DNA from: Fonsecaea monophora
Taxonomy: Eukaryota; Ascomycota; Eurotiomycetes; Chaetothyriales; Herpotrichiellaceae
Reading direction: 5' to 3'
Assembly (NCBI RefSeq): GCF_001642475.1
Contig: NW_019173963.1
Span: 222,642 to 286,641, forward strand
DNA length: 64,000 bases
In this document: positions 1 to 11,250 of the stretch, piece by piece
How positions within the stretch are numbered: position 1 is the stretch's first letter
Layout of the letters: every line of letters begins with the position of its first letter
Notes under the pieces: generated by a model
Database searches by the model: none
Told to the model about the DNA's origin: nothing
The model's input: only the letters and a program-made list of their open reading frames with translations
Made by a program: the position numbers and the translations under genes

Positions 1-272
1 GGAATAAAAGTACGCAAAGTAAAGAGTCGACGTGCGAGAATGGGAGTTGAGCTGTTTTTCATTGCTTCAGTATAAATTGTACATATGTATGCATGCATCT
101 TCCCTCCGCGCAAATCCATTGAGCGAGGTGTGTCATCGTAGTCGTCGTCGTCCCTGGTCGTGCATACATGCTCTTCTCCTCATGTCATCGGTCGCGGGCA
201 GCCAAATCGACAACAAAACCTTCTCTTAGATGATCATACAAAATCCCCAACACAAGAATCATCCCAGGTTAT
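1..272. other. 3' flank of the Zn2Cys6 gene
   Basis: This stretch lies downstream of the first gene's stop codon. Only short unsupported open frames are visible, and no RNA gene or repeat was recognised. Confidence 0.5.
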
Positions 273-2723
273 TCAGCCACGATATGGCATCTGGCCATCA
301 AAGTCTTGCATGATCATATCCCACTGTGCCCAGTCCATGGGCATATCCCCCACATCCAGGTCTTGCGCCAATGTCGGCTGCGACGCGAGCATAATGCCGT
401 CTCCCGCAAGAGGTGTCGGGATGGGCTGAAATGCTGGGAGCGGCAGCTGACACGGAGCCCCCGCGCCGCCAGAGAAACCACCCATAGGGAGTTGGGAAGT
501 ATCGAAGTTGCTGGACGATTGCTCCGACAAGGGAGCAGTGTCCCACCCAATCCCAGTCGAGTATTGTTCGCTGCTCTTGTCACCGACGGCCGCACTATCG
601 ACATTTTCGGGCGCATTGACTGACGAACCCGTAGCGGCCGTCGTTGCACGCATGAGCGGCCCACTTTCGCGCTGTTCGCGGAGGATCCTAATATACTCGG
701 GCGTCACCTTCGGGAAAACACCACGGGTAGTCTCGCGCAGTGCAGCTTCCCTTGCGCTATAGGCTTTGAGACATAGACTTCCGACTGCGACATGCAAGGG
801 CTTTTTGTAATCAGTCACAAACTGAGGATGATGCCGGTAGATCTCGTCGATCTCTTGCCATGCCTTGTCGACTTCGTCGCCAAGTGTGCGTTCTTTGAGT
901 TCGTTGAGAATGTAGATGAAGGCTTGCCATGCAAAGAAGACTCTGGTGTGCCACATAAACCTCCGCAACTGCTTGGACGAATGGGCCAAATTGATGCCTT
1001 CGAGAAGTTTCATCGAGATGTTCCAGAGATATTCTTTTTCAGAAGGAGGCACATCCTTTTCTTTGGCCCATTTGCGGGGATGGTGAGCCATGAGCCTCAT
1101 GCTGTTGATGGCTCCTCTCCCGATTATGATCGCCATGAATTGTATGGGATTGGACGGGTCGCAGTATCTCAGAAACTTTTCTTCCAGTCGCTGTTCCAGC
1201 TCGTTGATAAAGGCATCCCTCTCTTCCAGGTAACTGCTAAAGGGCGAGTCAATGCGCAGGTGCTCAAGAGCCACAGTCGATCTCTGCTTGAACTTCTCCT
1301 TCCAGAAATTACCGAGCTCGCAGCGCAGAAGGCATGATATCATCTCCGTAGGTCGTGTGTGGGAGACTGGCGGCTCCTTCATATCCGGGTAAATGTCCTC
1401 GTCGTTGACATTGCTGGGTATCAGCGTATCAGACATGGAGAAATCACCGGATCGACCAGAGCCACTGAGTTCTGCTGACCGGAAATCCAAGGTCGTGATT
1501 TGCCACCACAGACGTCGACGCATTTCCGTCTCAAACGGCGAGACCCCCAGGCTCGTTCCATCGCGATGAAGTCCCATGCCCTGCCCGATGCGACTAGCCA
1601 CCCCGGCCAAAGTCCAAGTGGTTCGGGCATCGTAGTCTTCGCGCATGGTCAAAAGGTAGAGGAAGAACGCCTGGAGGACCACCAGCTCTGACGTTGCCAT
1701 GAATCTCGCCCTGGCAAGGGCTTTACGGGTCGCGTGTCGGTATCTTGCGAGCAGGATCTTTCGAGGCTCACCAAGCTTCATTTCACACTCGTCATCGTCG
1801 ATCGAGTAGACGGCTGAGCTGTAGATGGCAAACATCAGTGCCTCGAAACCTCGCGGTATGCTATCGAGATGTGAGGAGGCTTGAACCAGTGTCTTATGGA
1901 GAGTTGGTTGATGAATCAGCTTGGACATTGGATTGATATTATCCAGGAAGATTTGCCACAGGACGAGGATATTAGTGGACGAGGGGTGTAATTGCTGGAC
2001 CGGATTGCTAGAGGGGGTATAGCCGAGAATGAAGTCGGCGCTCTCTTCGATGGGAGAGCCGATTTCATCCTCGTCCTCGGAATACTCGGCGATAGCTTCA
2101 TTGGGTTGTCGGAACTACAGAAGCCAGATCAGCCATTCACCATCGACGATACAGAGAACACGCCCCGAGGACAAGATCTGTGTCTCTGGATAAGAAACTT
2201 TTTTTCCCCGCTCGAAACGCGAGAAGCCCTGGCAAAAGTTGAGAAATCTCACCTCGTCAGATACACTTGCCCAAAGAGGGTTTTCAATGAAGCGGGATTT
2301 CCCTTGGTCCACAATTAACTGGCCGGATTTCTTGAGCTCGGGCGGGTACGCAGCGAAGATTTCGCGCTGCTTTCTGATGACAGTTTCTGCGGCAGGGCTT
2401 AGCTGCTGTGGAGAGCCTAGACGCTGCGAGGTCAAAGGACTCTCAACCGTTGTCAACGCCAAAGGCACAGTGGGAGTGAGCTCATTGTCGATATCAACGC
2501 CTTTGCTCCTGAGGAGTTCTTCGCACTTCTTGAGTCGGGCAAGCAGCAGCTCCTCATGTGTACGTTTCTTCCTGCGGCGAGGGGCAGGCGGAATACGGAA
2601 GATACATTCCACATTTGACTTGGCGCAATTCGAGCAGGGGCTCTGCTTGTCGCATTTGACCTTGCGCTCAAAGCACCGAATGCAGGAGAATGCCTTTCCC
2701 GGAGAAGGTCCAGCGGCGCTCAT
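273..2723 (-). CDS. Zn2Cys6 fungal-specific transcription factor
   Basis: This is a sequence-specific nuclear regulator of the Gal4 class; its target genes are unknown. Near the N-terminus the six cysteines C14, C17, C24, C30, C33 and C40 follow the canonical CX2CX6CX5CX2CX6C zinc cluster. A basic linker (PRRRKKRT) and a short coiled coil (residues 60-75) come next, as in dimeric family members. The rest reads as the fungal_trans middle homology region: 'LWQIFLDNINPMSKLIHQPT' and the conserved 'RRRLWWQI' are both present. The model is two exons, 2723-2160 and 2114-273, with an intron of about 45 nt ending in CTGTAG; the frame across it is open and gives about 801 residues. The donor GTTCTC is weak, so that boundary is uncertain by a few codons. 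The gene is divergent from the coiled-coil gene at 4253. No neighbouring biosynthetic cluster points to its regulon. Confidence 0.9.
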
Positions 2724-4252
2724 GTCTTCAGCCAGATGTTCTTAGAGACATGCAGGTGAAGAAGACGCCTGATTTCCGCGTGATTTTGGGGAATTGCCTG
2801 CGCGAGTGACAAAGGGAGGGTAGCACCATGCGAACTATCATGTCGATCCTCAACGGGAAAGAAAGTAGTAAATCTAAGCAGAGAAAGAAATGCAACTCTA
2901 CTTCAAAATTTGCTGATATATAAGATGGACGATGTGGGAAGAATAATGGTTATTGGCTGGACTTGAAGCTGCAGCTGGACATGAAAAATTCAGGCAGCCG
3001 GCAAATTGGACGCAGGGTAGAGAAGGTCATTGACCACTTTGGCGATTGAGGAAGCGAAGAAGATACGAAGCAGATACGAACAGCCAACAGATCTGTGCCA
3101 AGTAACACGTGACACACTCAGACATTGATGGGATGCACGTGATATATTAGTCAGTAGGTACATGCGTATCCACTGGCACCTTTCGCGTTGGGTCATATAT
3201 CGAGTACGCGTATTAATGCGCGTAGAGAACTTGACCGCGTTCTTGATCAGTCTCCCTTCTCTCGACCACTCTCAGTCTTTTCCTTCATCGTCTTCTCAAG
3301 AGAATATATAAGTCCGACTCAATCTAATTAAATGCCCTGATATTGCCCTGCGGATCTGCAGCCTGTTGTTCCTAGTCACCCAACTAGGCCACGAAGAAGC
3401 TCTGGTGGATTCAATAGCCAATGAATCTGCAAATTGCACCAACGTTTGTGCCCACTCAGCAGTGGTTGAGGGACGAAGATCTTCGCTACTGGTCATTTCC
3501 ACCCTCGTGTACGGTGTGGGGTTATGCACTTCGGACCGACTTTGATCGTCCCCTCACTGTCAAAACAATGGTGATACACGTCCTTCAAAGATGACTTTCT
3601 CATTATTTGTCCACATCTTGCCTATGAACTTTGCCTTAGCTACAGGCAATGGAGTTTCCCTCGAGTCAGGCGACCGAGTTACACCATCCATCCACTTTTC
3701 AGCAAAGACTCGACTTGGCTATGCCCAGTCCCTCAAGCTTGAGCTAGCAGGTGCCCCAAAAGCTGGGGTTCTTCAGTACGCTCGCCTGCTGATCCTTCTT
3801 CAAAAACATGGCCCAACTGGCGGGGTTGTTTCCATGCCATCCAGTTCCGCACGGTAGGTTGGACTATTTATCTTTGAGTGTGGACCGCTCAATCTGTGAA
3901 GCCTCGTTCTCGGAAGTTGGACCAAATATTGCTGCTCGGGCGAAGGCTTTTGTCCGCTTCTTGTGCTTTTCCAACCCCAATCTCGGGGCATTTGGCACCA
4001 AGAGCACAACAATCGGAAGTTATGCGCCGAATCACATCCAACAACAATCATCCTCAGCCTTGCATACTTGAAGCAATCCCAGATTTTTAGTGGTGGTCGA
4101 TCTGTTGCTATTGGACAGGCCCACCAGTATCTGTGCGACGAGCGGGTATATGTCTGGAAAACATTTCCCATATTCCTCTTTCCCCTGCTCTTGATGGCAG
4201 TTCTTGAGAAGTCCCGTAGCTGTTTGTTGTCAACCCCAGCACAGTTCTCATC
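2724..4252. promoter_or_regulatory. Divergent intergenic region
   Basis: About 1.5 kb separates the Zn2Cys6 gene (-) from the gene at 4253 (+) and must hold both promoters. Open frames at 3296-3529 (-), 3591-3857 (+) and 3800-4315 (-) encode no motif I recognise and are probably chance. No defined binding site is claimed. Confidence 0.4.
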
Positions 4253-6125
4253 ATGTCGGTCACTAATCCCAGGCGGTGTGAAGGCGACATCAGCGATGCC
4301 GCAAAAGTGATTCACGCACTGCTACAGAATTTGAAATTGCACAAAGGCGCCAAACGAAAGCACAAGGTCGACTTGCAATATCTACAACACTACCTACTTC
4401 CCAAACTTCATCTAATGGGAGGTTATGTCAGAGATATTCTTGATTGCGACGACCATCCGCGCAAAGCTGAGTGGGAGGCTGATCTGGCAGCGCTCGGGCA
4501 AGCCTGGCAAAACTTCGAAGAATATCTCAAAAGCCGACATGGCCTGTTACTTGAGCGCCCTGACCACGACTGTGCGACGGACGACCTCGCCGCCTGGACT
4601 TGGGATGAGCTCTCTGTGGAAATCGAACATGTGAAGCAAACGGCCCAAGCCGCTTTGGACGACATGGATCGACTCATTCTCCTCGAGATATGGTATGTTA
4701 GCTCACCCTCGAAACAGTTATATGCGGAAATTGGCTGACAAGGGCACCTTCAGCGAGAGATTTGGCCTCGTCTTGCCCCGGCTTGACACCATGTTCGAGA
4801 AGATTGAGAGTTACGGCGACTGCGTGTCGACCTATCGGAAAGACGTCCAGGAAGTGCTCTGGACAATTCGATCCAACAAGCAAGACTTTAAGTCGCTGAA
4901 GGGTTTACTTGAACGGAGAATGGCCGATCTTGTGCAGAGAATCGGTGATAGCCAAAGCGCTATTGAAGCCCTCAAATCGCAACTGCAATTCATGTCAGAG
5001 AAGCTGAACCTGTTGCTCGCCCAGCTTTCTCGACAGCGCAAAAGCTGCGAGACCAAGGCTGACAGGAAGTACCTGGACCAGCTGTGTAAGGAGGTCAAGA
5101 AGCAGACCGCCTCGGTCGCACGTCTGAGGTCTTCGGTCGACGAGACCTCGGGCGTCATGGCTGAGTTCTTGCGCGCCTCGGGGGAACCGGACGTCGGAAA
5201 GGAGAATTCGCACTGGTTTAGCAGGATGACGTCGTCTCTCGAGAGGCTCTGCGACGTCCTTAAGCGACAGGCCTCCATCTTCATGTTTTGGAGACGGGCG
5301 AAATCTACAGACGAACCTTCCGGCGATCACAAGGTTAGCGAGATCCCTGATAGCGCACCAGAGCCTCAGAAGGAATCTCCGGACACGAAAGAAGTCGAGG
5401 ATGGCGATTCTGTGTATTCAACGACGCCTGACGAGCATTCGCCTCCCGTCTTGAACGAGAACCCCGATCCCGTTCTATCGGAGACCAGCACTTCGCCCTC
5501 GGAGATGGCACTGGAAGCTCCTCCGTTCCAGGAGAAGACTGCAGGAATCCGCATTCGAGACCTGGCCATCCTCCTTGCTTCACCCGATGAAGACGATGAA
5601 GAAGAAGAGGAGGAGGAGGAAATGAAGGAAGAGGAAGAAGAAGGAGAAGCAGCGGGAACAACCAACGCAGGCGTCGCGATGACCTCCGTGCCTCCTCTTC
5701 CACGCAGATCCTCCGCCCGAAGAAGATCCTCTGTCAGGAAATCCTATCAGTACGTGCTGCGGACCGCGGCCTCCACCCAACGCCAATCTTTCTCTCTCTC
5801 GGCCGTGCCAGAGTACTTGAGTCCTGCCGCCGCTGGCGCCATGGCAAAGTCACGGAGGATGTCACGCGCACAACTTTCGACCTCTTCGTCATGGTCCTCT
5901 ATGTCCTTGGCCATGTCATCGTCCGAGGCCGATTCTCCGTGTCCAGACTTCGCGGCACAGGCCTCGTTGCCGTCACCACCTTCGTCCGTCTATGATGAGT
6001 CTTTTCCTCCGGAGACGACGCACCGGCACACTGTCGCCACGGTGCAGGACAGAGCCCTGGCGTTGTCGCTGCTTGAGCAGCTTGAGAAGCGGTTCAGCTT
6101 AACGGTCGTGACGGCGTGCAACTGA
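4253..6125 (+). CDS. Hypothetical coiled-coil protein with acidic tract
   Basis: I do not recognise this family. Two exons, 4253-4692 and 4754-6125, join across a canonical 61-nt intron (GTATGT...CTTCAG) with matching phase, giving about 603 residues. The N-terminal 300 residues are strongly helical, with heptad-like Leu/Ile spacing in 'ERRMADLVQRIGDSQSAIEA' and 'SQLRQK'-like stretches, so coiled-coil assembly is likely. After residue 320 the chain becomes low complexity: Pro/Ser/Thr/Glu-rich, then a Glu/Asp run at about residues 422-446, then Arg/Ser-rich and Ser-rich segments. No signal peptide or membrane segment is visible. The start ATG at 4253 is the first in the frame. The helical N-terminus resembles in style the helical leader domains of fungal STAND and ankyrin proteins, but no NACHT, ankyrin or kinase domain follows. 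A cytoskeletal or scaffold role would be guesswork. Confidence 0.75.
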
Positions 6126-6828
6126 GCCAAGTTGCCTTTGTCGATAACTGATCACCCCGAAGCCAGAAATCGAAAGCTGCAGCCAAACCGCTCAATAAAG
6201 AAGAGCACCCCGAGCACGGCGATACGCAAGGCATAGCTCTTCCAAATCCGGGTGGATTGAATCGATGGGGAAGAGGGCCATTTTTTCAATTCCCACCAAC
6301 ATACTCATCTTCAACTATATATGTACGCCCTTGTTGTGGACGTACCTTTCGGCTTCGGATGCACCGTGGAAGGGAAATGGATCCCCTGATTATTCACGTT
6401 GATGTAATTCGCTGCTTCTCTGCTTGTGGTCTGGCTACCTACCTACCTACCTTGATACCTAGAATCCCTAGATACTCAGATACCCATTGCTCGGTTTCGG
6501 CGTTAGGGTTCTATACAGAGTTATTGTTCTCTACGGGTTTCCTGTCCTGTACGGGCAACCGGGTTATAATGTATTTTCAGACATAATGATATCTTCTCCT
6601 GCATAATAGCTATGCTATGCATGCTGTAGCAGGTTGATAATGGCTGTTCAACTTTGGATATACTTGTGCAAGAAGTGTGGTTTGGGTTGGGTATTGGAGT
6701 TGCGACAACGTGGCCAGCTAGCTTATATCTAGCACATTAATTGTATGATTTCAAGGGAATGCCATTTTCCATTTAGCTAGCACCGTTGACCTCGTGAATG
6801 TCAACCACACCTAGGCTAGGCCATCGGG
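6126..6828. other. Convergent intergenic region
   Basis: This holds the 3' flanks of two converging genes. It contains a short CTAC repeat (about 6437-6452, 'ctacctacctacctac') and AT-rich sequence. No gene was recognised. Confidence 0.4.
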
Positions 6829-7871
6829 TCAACCGTTAACAATCACCCCGCCGTTCGGGTGTAAGCTCTGCCCGCTAATCATGCTGCTGTCCGGGCTTGC
6901 CAGGAACACAAAACACGTGGCAATTTCACTCGGTTGCGCGGGGCGGCCCAGGGGCGAAGTGAATTGCTTTTGCGCGTCTTCGTTCATGGTACTCGGGATG
7001 AGAGGCGTCCATACCGGACCGGGACAGACAGCGTTGACTCGGATGCCCTTGCTCATTTGCTGGTTTGCGAGGCCGCGCGTAAATGAGATGATTGCTGTCA
7101 AGCACAGTCAGAAATGGTCCTAACTACCCAGGCTGATTGAGGGGAGAACTTACCTCCTTTGCTAGATGTGTAGTCTAGAAGGTCGGGTCGCCCGATGTAA
7201 GCATTGATTGATGCATTGTTGATTATGGCATCACCACGCTTCATATGTGGGACAAGGAACTTGGCAAGGTAAAAGTATGGGTGGATGTTCGTCTCAAATG
7301 TCTTGTGCCATTGCTCAATGGAGATGTCTGTGATGTCCATCTGCATCATCTGGTACGCGGCATTGTTGACCTGTGTGTTGGGATCAGCAGACTGCACCTA
7401 CTAGAAGTCAGGACTTGGGCCACATACCAAAATGTTGACTCTGCCCATGGCCTGCAGCGCGGCGTCTACCACCTTTTGACAATTCTCAGGTCGCCTAAGG
7501 TCGGTGGAGAAGAGATGACACGTCCGTCCAAGTTTCTCGACCCAGCGCTTGGTCTCTTGAGCATCTTCCTCTTCTTCTGGTAGGTAGACGATGAAACTGT
7601 CGGCACCTTCCATGGCATACAAAATCGCTATCGCCCGTCCAATGCCGCTGTCTCCACCAGTGATGAGAGCCTTCTTGCCCTCTAACTTTCCAGCCGCCTT
7701 GTATGGCTGCCACCCGCCGTCCGCTGCTGGGAGCTTATCATGAATAGCCTCAACAGGCAAATCACCCTCGTTCCCAGGAGGATCTTGATGAGAGACCGGT
7801 GGGAGAAACCCCTGCTCGAATTGGCCCTTGCCACCAGTAGCCTCTTTGACCGTGTTTTTAATTGTCTCCAT
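6829..7871 (-). CDS. SDR oxidoreductase (glucose/ribitol dehydrogenase-like)
   Basis: This is a classical NAD(P)-dependent short-chain dehydrogenase of about 308 residues. Three exons (7871-7428, 7370-7154, 7094-6829) are separated by 57- and 59-nt introns with good GTATGT/GTAAGT donors; the phases agree. The cofactor motif TGGDSGIG is at residues 71-78, the NNA motif is intact after the first splice, the catalytic Ser is near residue 202 and the YxxxK pair is Y215/K219. The roughly 60-residue N-terminal extension with 'GFLPPVSHQDPPG' is typical of the subgroup annotated as glucose/ribitol dehydrogenase or general-stress SDR (bacterial YhdF/GsP39 relatives). The substrate is not known for the fungal members. 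The gene is divergent from the MFS exporter at 8835 across about 960 bp, so co-regulation is possible. Confidence 0.9.
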
Positions 7872-8834
7872 GATTTCCGCGAGAAGAAGCTGGCTGTATG
7901 TCAGGTGTTAGGAAGTTCGAACGGGGAAATGAGGAATGGGTGAGATGAGGCTTCGTAGTGATGAATTTTCATCGTTATGGAGGTCAACGTCATTTTGAAT
8001 CCTGATGTCACTGAAGCACTTCACGTGGGCGGGCAAACGGTGCCTCTGAGGTCGGAAAACATTCCCGGCAGTGCGTGTCCCTCGTGGAGTATCTTGATCC
8101 TTGGCTCATGGAAGGTAACAGCATCATTTTCCGCATGAGAAGATCTCACTCAAGCTGGTGTTGTGAACGGGAAAGAAATCCTTGTGGCAAAGGTAAAGTG
8201 ATGGTGAAGTGGAGGACAGATACAGACAGACAGAGACTCGCGAGATACTAGAGACAAGTTTTCCAGCCAATAGGGAAAAAGGGTTGCGTCTGACCGTATT
8301 AGTGCCTCACCATCTTTGTTCTGCCTGCGTCTTCACTTCACTTCTCGCTCCACTGCAGATGTCTCTCGCGGACAATCACCTCACTGCATACAGCTTCTCC
8401 TTAGTCAAAGAATGCAGCCATTGTCCTTGTTGAACATCTTGATCCGAGAGCTGATTTGTCCACGTCCGTCTTTGCGCACTGACTCGGACGCAGCTTCGGT
8501 CCTCGGGCCCGAATCTCGGTCTCCACGACTTGCACCCACTCCTCCAAGTCCCCGTTGACCGGTGCTTTGGATCAGACGAGATGGTTCTGCTACATTGCCG
8601 CTTTCAGTATGGCTGCTTCATTCAGTCCCTTTTTCGCGTCCGAGAGAGTATACTGGTCCATTTGCCTGTAGCCTGTTCGCAAATACACCACCCAAGGTGG
8701 GTTTGTCATGGAGGAGAACACGAGACCCATGTCGAATATTAATGTCGTCTTCGCCATTCTCATGTTGGGGCATTCGTACATAGCCTACAACTTTCATACT
8801 TTACAACTACAGAAAATCCAGATCACTTACAGTC
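7872..8834. promoter_or_regulatory. Divergent promoter region between SDR and MFS exporter
   Basis: About 960 bp carry the 5' ends of both divergent genes. No conserved gene was seen in it; the open frames at 8209-8783 look like chance. Specific operator sites were not identified. Confidence 0.4.
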
Positions 8835-10677
8835 TTGAACCATATGGCACAAAAAGAGCTATCCACAGACTCGCAGAACCACCTTAGCGGAGAGACTTCT
8901 AAACCAGCCACTCCTCCTGGCGTTGAAGCTGACAACCAAGATGAATACCCTCCCCTCTCGAAGGTTGTTGTCATTGTTGCTGCGATGATGTGTACCGCTT
9001 TCCTGGTCGCATTGGTAATAGCATCAGAAATTCCCATTCATTCTTCTCGACAACTGACAAGCTAGCCAGGACCGTCTGATCATCGCCACAGCCATTCCCG
9101 TCATCACCAACCATTTCAACTCCCTGGCAGACGTGGGTTGGTATGCGTCGGCCTATCTCCTCACAATGTCTGCGTTCCAACTCTTCATCGGCCGGATCTA
9201 CACCTTCTACAACCCTAAGACGGTATACATTGCCTGCATCGCGATATTCGAGTTGGGCTCTTTAGTCTGCGGCACTGCTCCAAACTCCACCGCACTTATA
9301 ATCGGTCGTGCGATTGCCGGCATAGGCAGCGCAGGCATTTTCTCAGGGGCCATCACAATGATTGTCTACCTCGTCCCATTAGACAAGCGACCTGCCTGGA
9401 GCGGCATCTTTGGCGCCGTGTTTGCAGTCGCTTCGGTCGCTGGACCTTTGCTGGGCGGTGTCTTTACCGACAAGATCTCTTGGAGGTGGTGCTTCTACAT
9501 CAACCTTCCCATCGGTGGAGCTATGATGGTGGTGCTATTCTTTGTACTTCAGCTTCCAGAGGGCGCCACCAAAAGAACCAAAATTCCTCTGAAGGAACAA
9601 CTGCAGAAACTTGACCCTCTTGGGACAGCGGTCTTCATTCCTTCTATTGTCTGCCTCCTTTTGGCCTTACAGTGGGGAGGTACCACATATGCTTGGTCCA
9701 ACGCTCGCATCATTGTCTTGTTGATCCTTTCGGGAATACTTTTCAGCATTTTCGTTTACCTGCAACATGTCTTTCAGGAGAACGCTACCATCCCTCCTCG
9801 GATCATCAAAACCCGCTCCGTCGCCGCTGGCGTGCTATATGCATTTTTCAGCGGGTCAGGAATGATGACCACAGTTTACTTTCTGCCTATCTGGTTCCAA
9901 GCCATCAAGGGTGCCTCGGCCGTTCACTCGGGAATCATGAATCTTCCGGCTGTTTTGGGCATCACCTGCTCCTCCATGCTCGCTGGCTTTGCAACCCGCA
10001 AGATTGGGTACTTCACGCAATGGATGTACCTGTCGTGCATTTTGACGTCCGTTGGCGGAGGGCTCATTAGCACCTTTACAACCACCACACCTCATCCACA
10101 GTGGATCGGGTATCAGGCAATCTGGGGGCTGGGCTTGGGTTTGGGCATGCAACAGCCTAGTGTAGCTGCACAAGTTGCACTGGCCCGCAAGGACGTGGCG
10201 ACGGGTGCATCGATGATGTTCTTTGCGCAGACGTTGGGCGGTTCCATCTTTGTCAGCGTGGCCAACAACATCTTCGACAACACCCTTGCGTCCGATCTGG
10301 AGAAAATTCCGGGTGTGAACGCGGATGTGGTCACGCACGTGGGAGCCACTGATCTTCGTGGCATTGTGCCGCCACCGCTCTTGCACTCCGTGCTCGTTGC
10401 GTACAATGACGCGCTGAGAACTGCCTTTTATGTCGGTGTAGCTGCATCGGCGGCGACCATCCTTGGGGCTTTGGCCATGGAGTGGAAGAATCTGAAAAAG
10501 GTTGCAGCTGCTCAAAAAGCTGCGGCCAAGGCAGCGAAAGAGGCTGCAGCGAGGAGCCAGCAGGACGAAAGCAAACCCTGCTCGGCTGATGGGCCAGATA
10601 CTGACACAAAATTGAGCGCTGACGGGGCAAACTATGAGGTTGGTGAGGAGAAGAAAAATGCCATCGACAAGGTCTAG
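8835..10677 (+). CDS. MFS drug:H+ antiporter, 14-TM (DHA14) type
   Basis: This is a plasma-membrane (or vacuolar) exporter of the major facilitator superfamily, a class that removes toxins, antifungals or secondary metabolites by proton exchange. Exons 8835-9014 and 9070-10677 join across a 55-nt intron to give 'ALDRLIIATAIPVITNHF', the characteristic first-helix motif of DHA14 pumps. The total is about 595 residues. The loop 'GRAIAGIGSAGIFSGA' and the antiporter segment 'GPLLGGVFTDKISWRWCFYI' are also typical. Many hydrophobic helices are visible, followed by a cytosolic tail that is Ala/Lys-rich (KAAAKAAKEAAARS). The start at 8835 (MNHMAQ) has a second in-frame ATG three codons later, and either could be used. 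It is divergent from the SDR gene. No biosynthetic backbone gene (PKS, NRPS, terpene cyclase) lies nearby, so the cargo is unknown. Confidence 0.93.
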
Positions 10678-11250
10678 TGGACTTATTGATACCGAATTCC
10701 GAACTTTCTTTGCTCAAATCTATCTTGTCCCTTCTTCGGCTTTCATGTCTTTAATTGACGCAAGGCTAATGTATGAGATGAGACGATACAGTTCGATTTT
10801 GGACACTTTGAAACACGAAAAAAAAGTATTCGAGGAATATCAATCTATAGCTCAGGAGAAGATCGAGTCAAGAAATAGAAGAGATAGATAAGAGATAGAT
10901 AATTCTTCATTATCGAATCTTGGCATCAGTCGAATGTTCATGTTTGGGCACACGTCTGTAGCTCCTGCTTTATATCCCCCCCCTTGTGGTGAGATATGTA
11001 GGGCGCGGTAACCAGGTTCATGAGGAAGTGGTGAGCTCTTGAATTCAACAAGCCTACTGACCCGATTCCTGCGTCGATCGAAACATACAAATGACATGTA
11101 ATAAATGACATATGCTATAAATGGCCAAGTAAGTGACCAGTGCACGAAGGGAGGGGGTACGCTCTTGTCAGGTGCTGCATTGAACCGCTTTCTTCGGTTG
11201 CATTATACCTCTCGGTGGCGAATATGTTGAGCACCACATGCTTCCAGCGT
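10678..11250. other. Convergent intergenic region
   Basis: The 3' flanks of the MFS gene and the following SDR gene meet here. The sequence is A/T-rich with short GATAGA runs near 10880-10900. No gene was recognised. Confidence 0.4.

Noticed and set aside
3800..4315. 171-codon minus-strand frame upstream of the coiled-coil gene
   Set aside because: It overlaps the start of a supported gene, is rich in Trp, Cys and Arg in a chance-like way, and shows no motif or conserved spacing.
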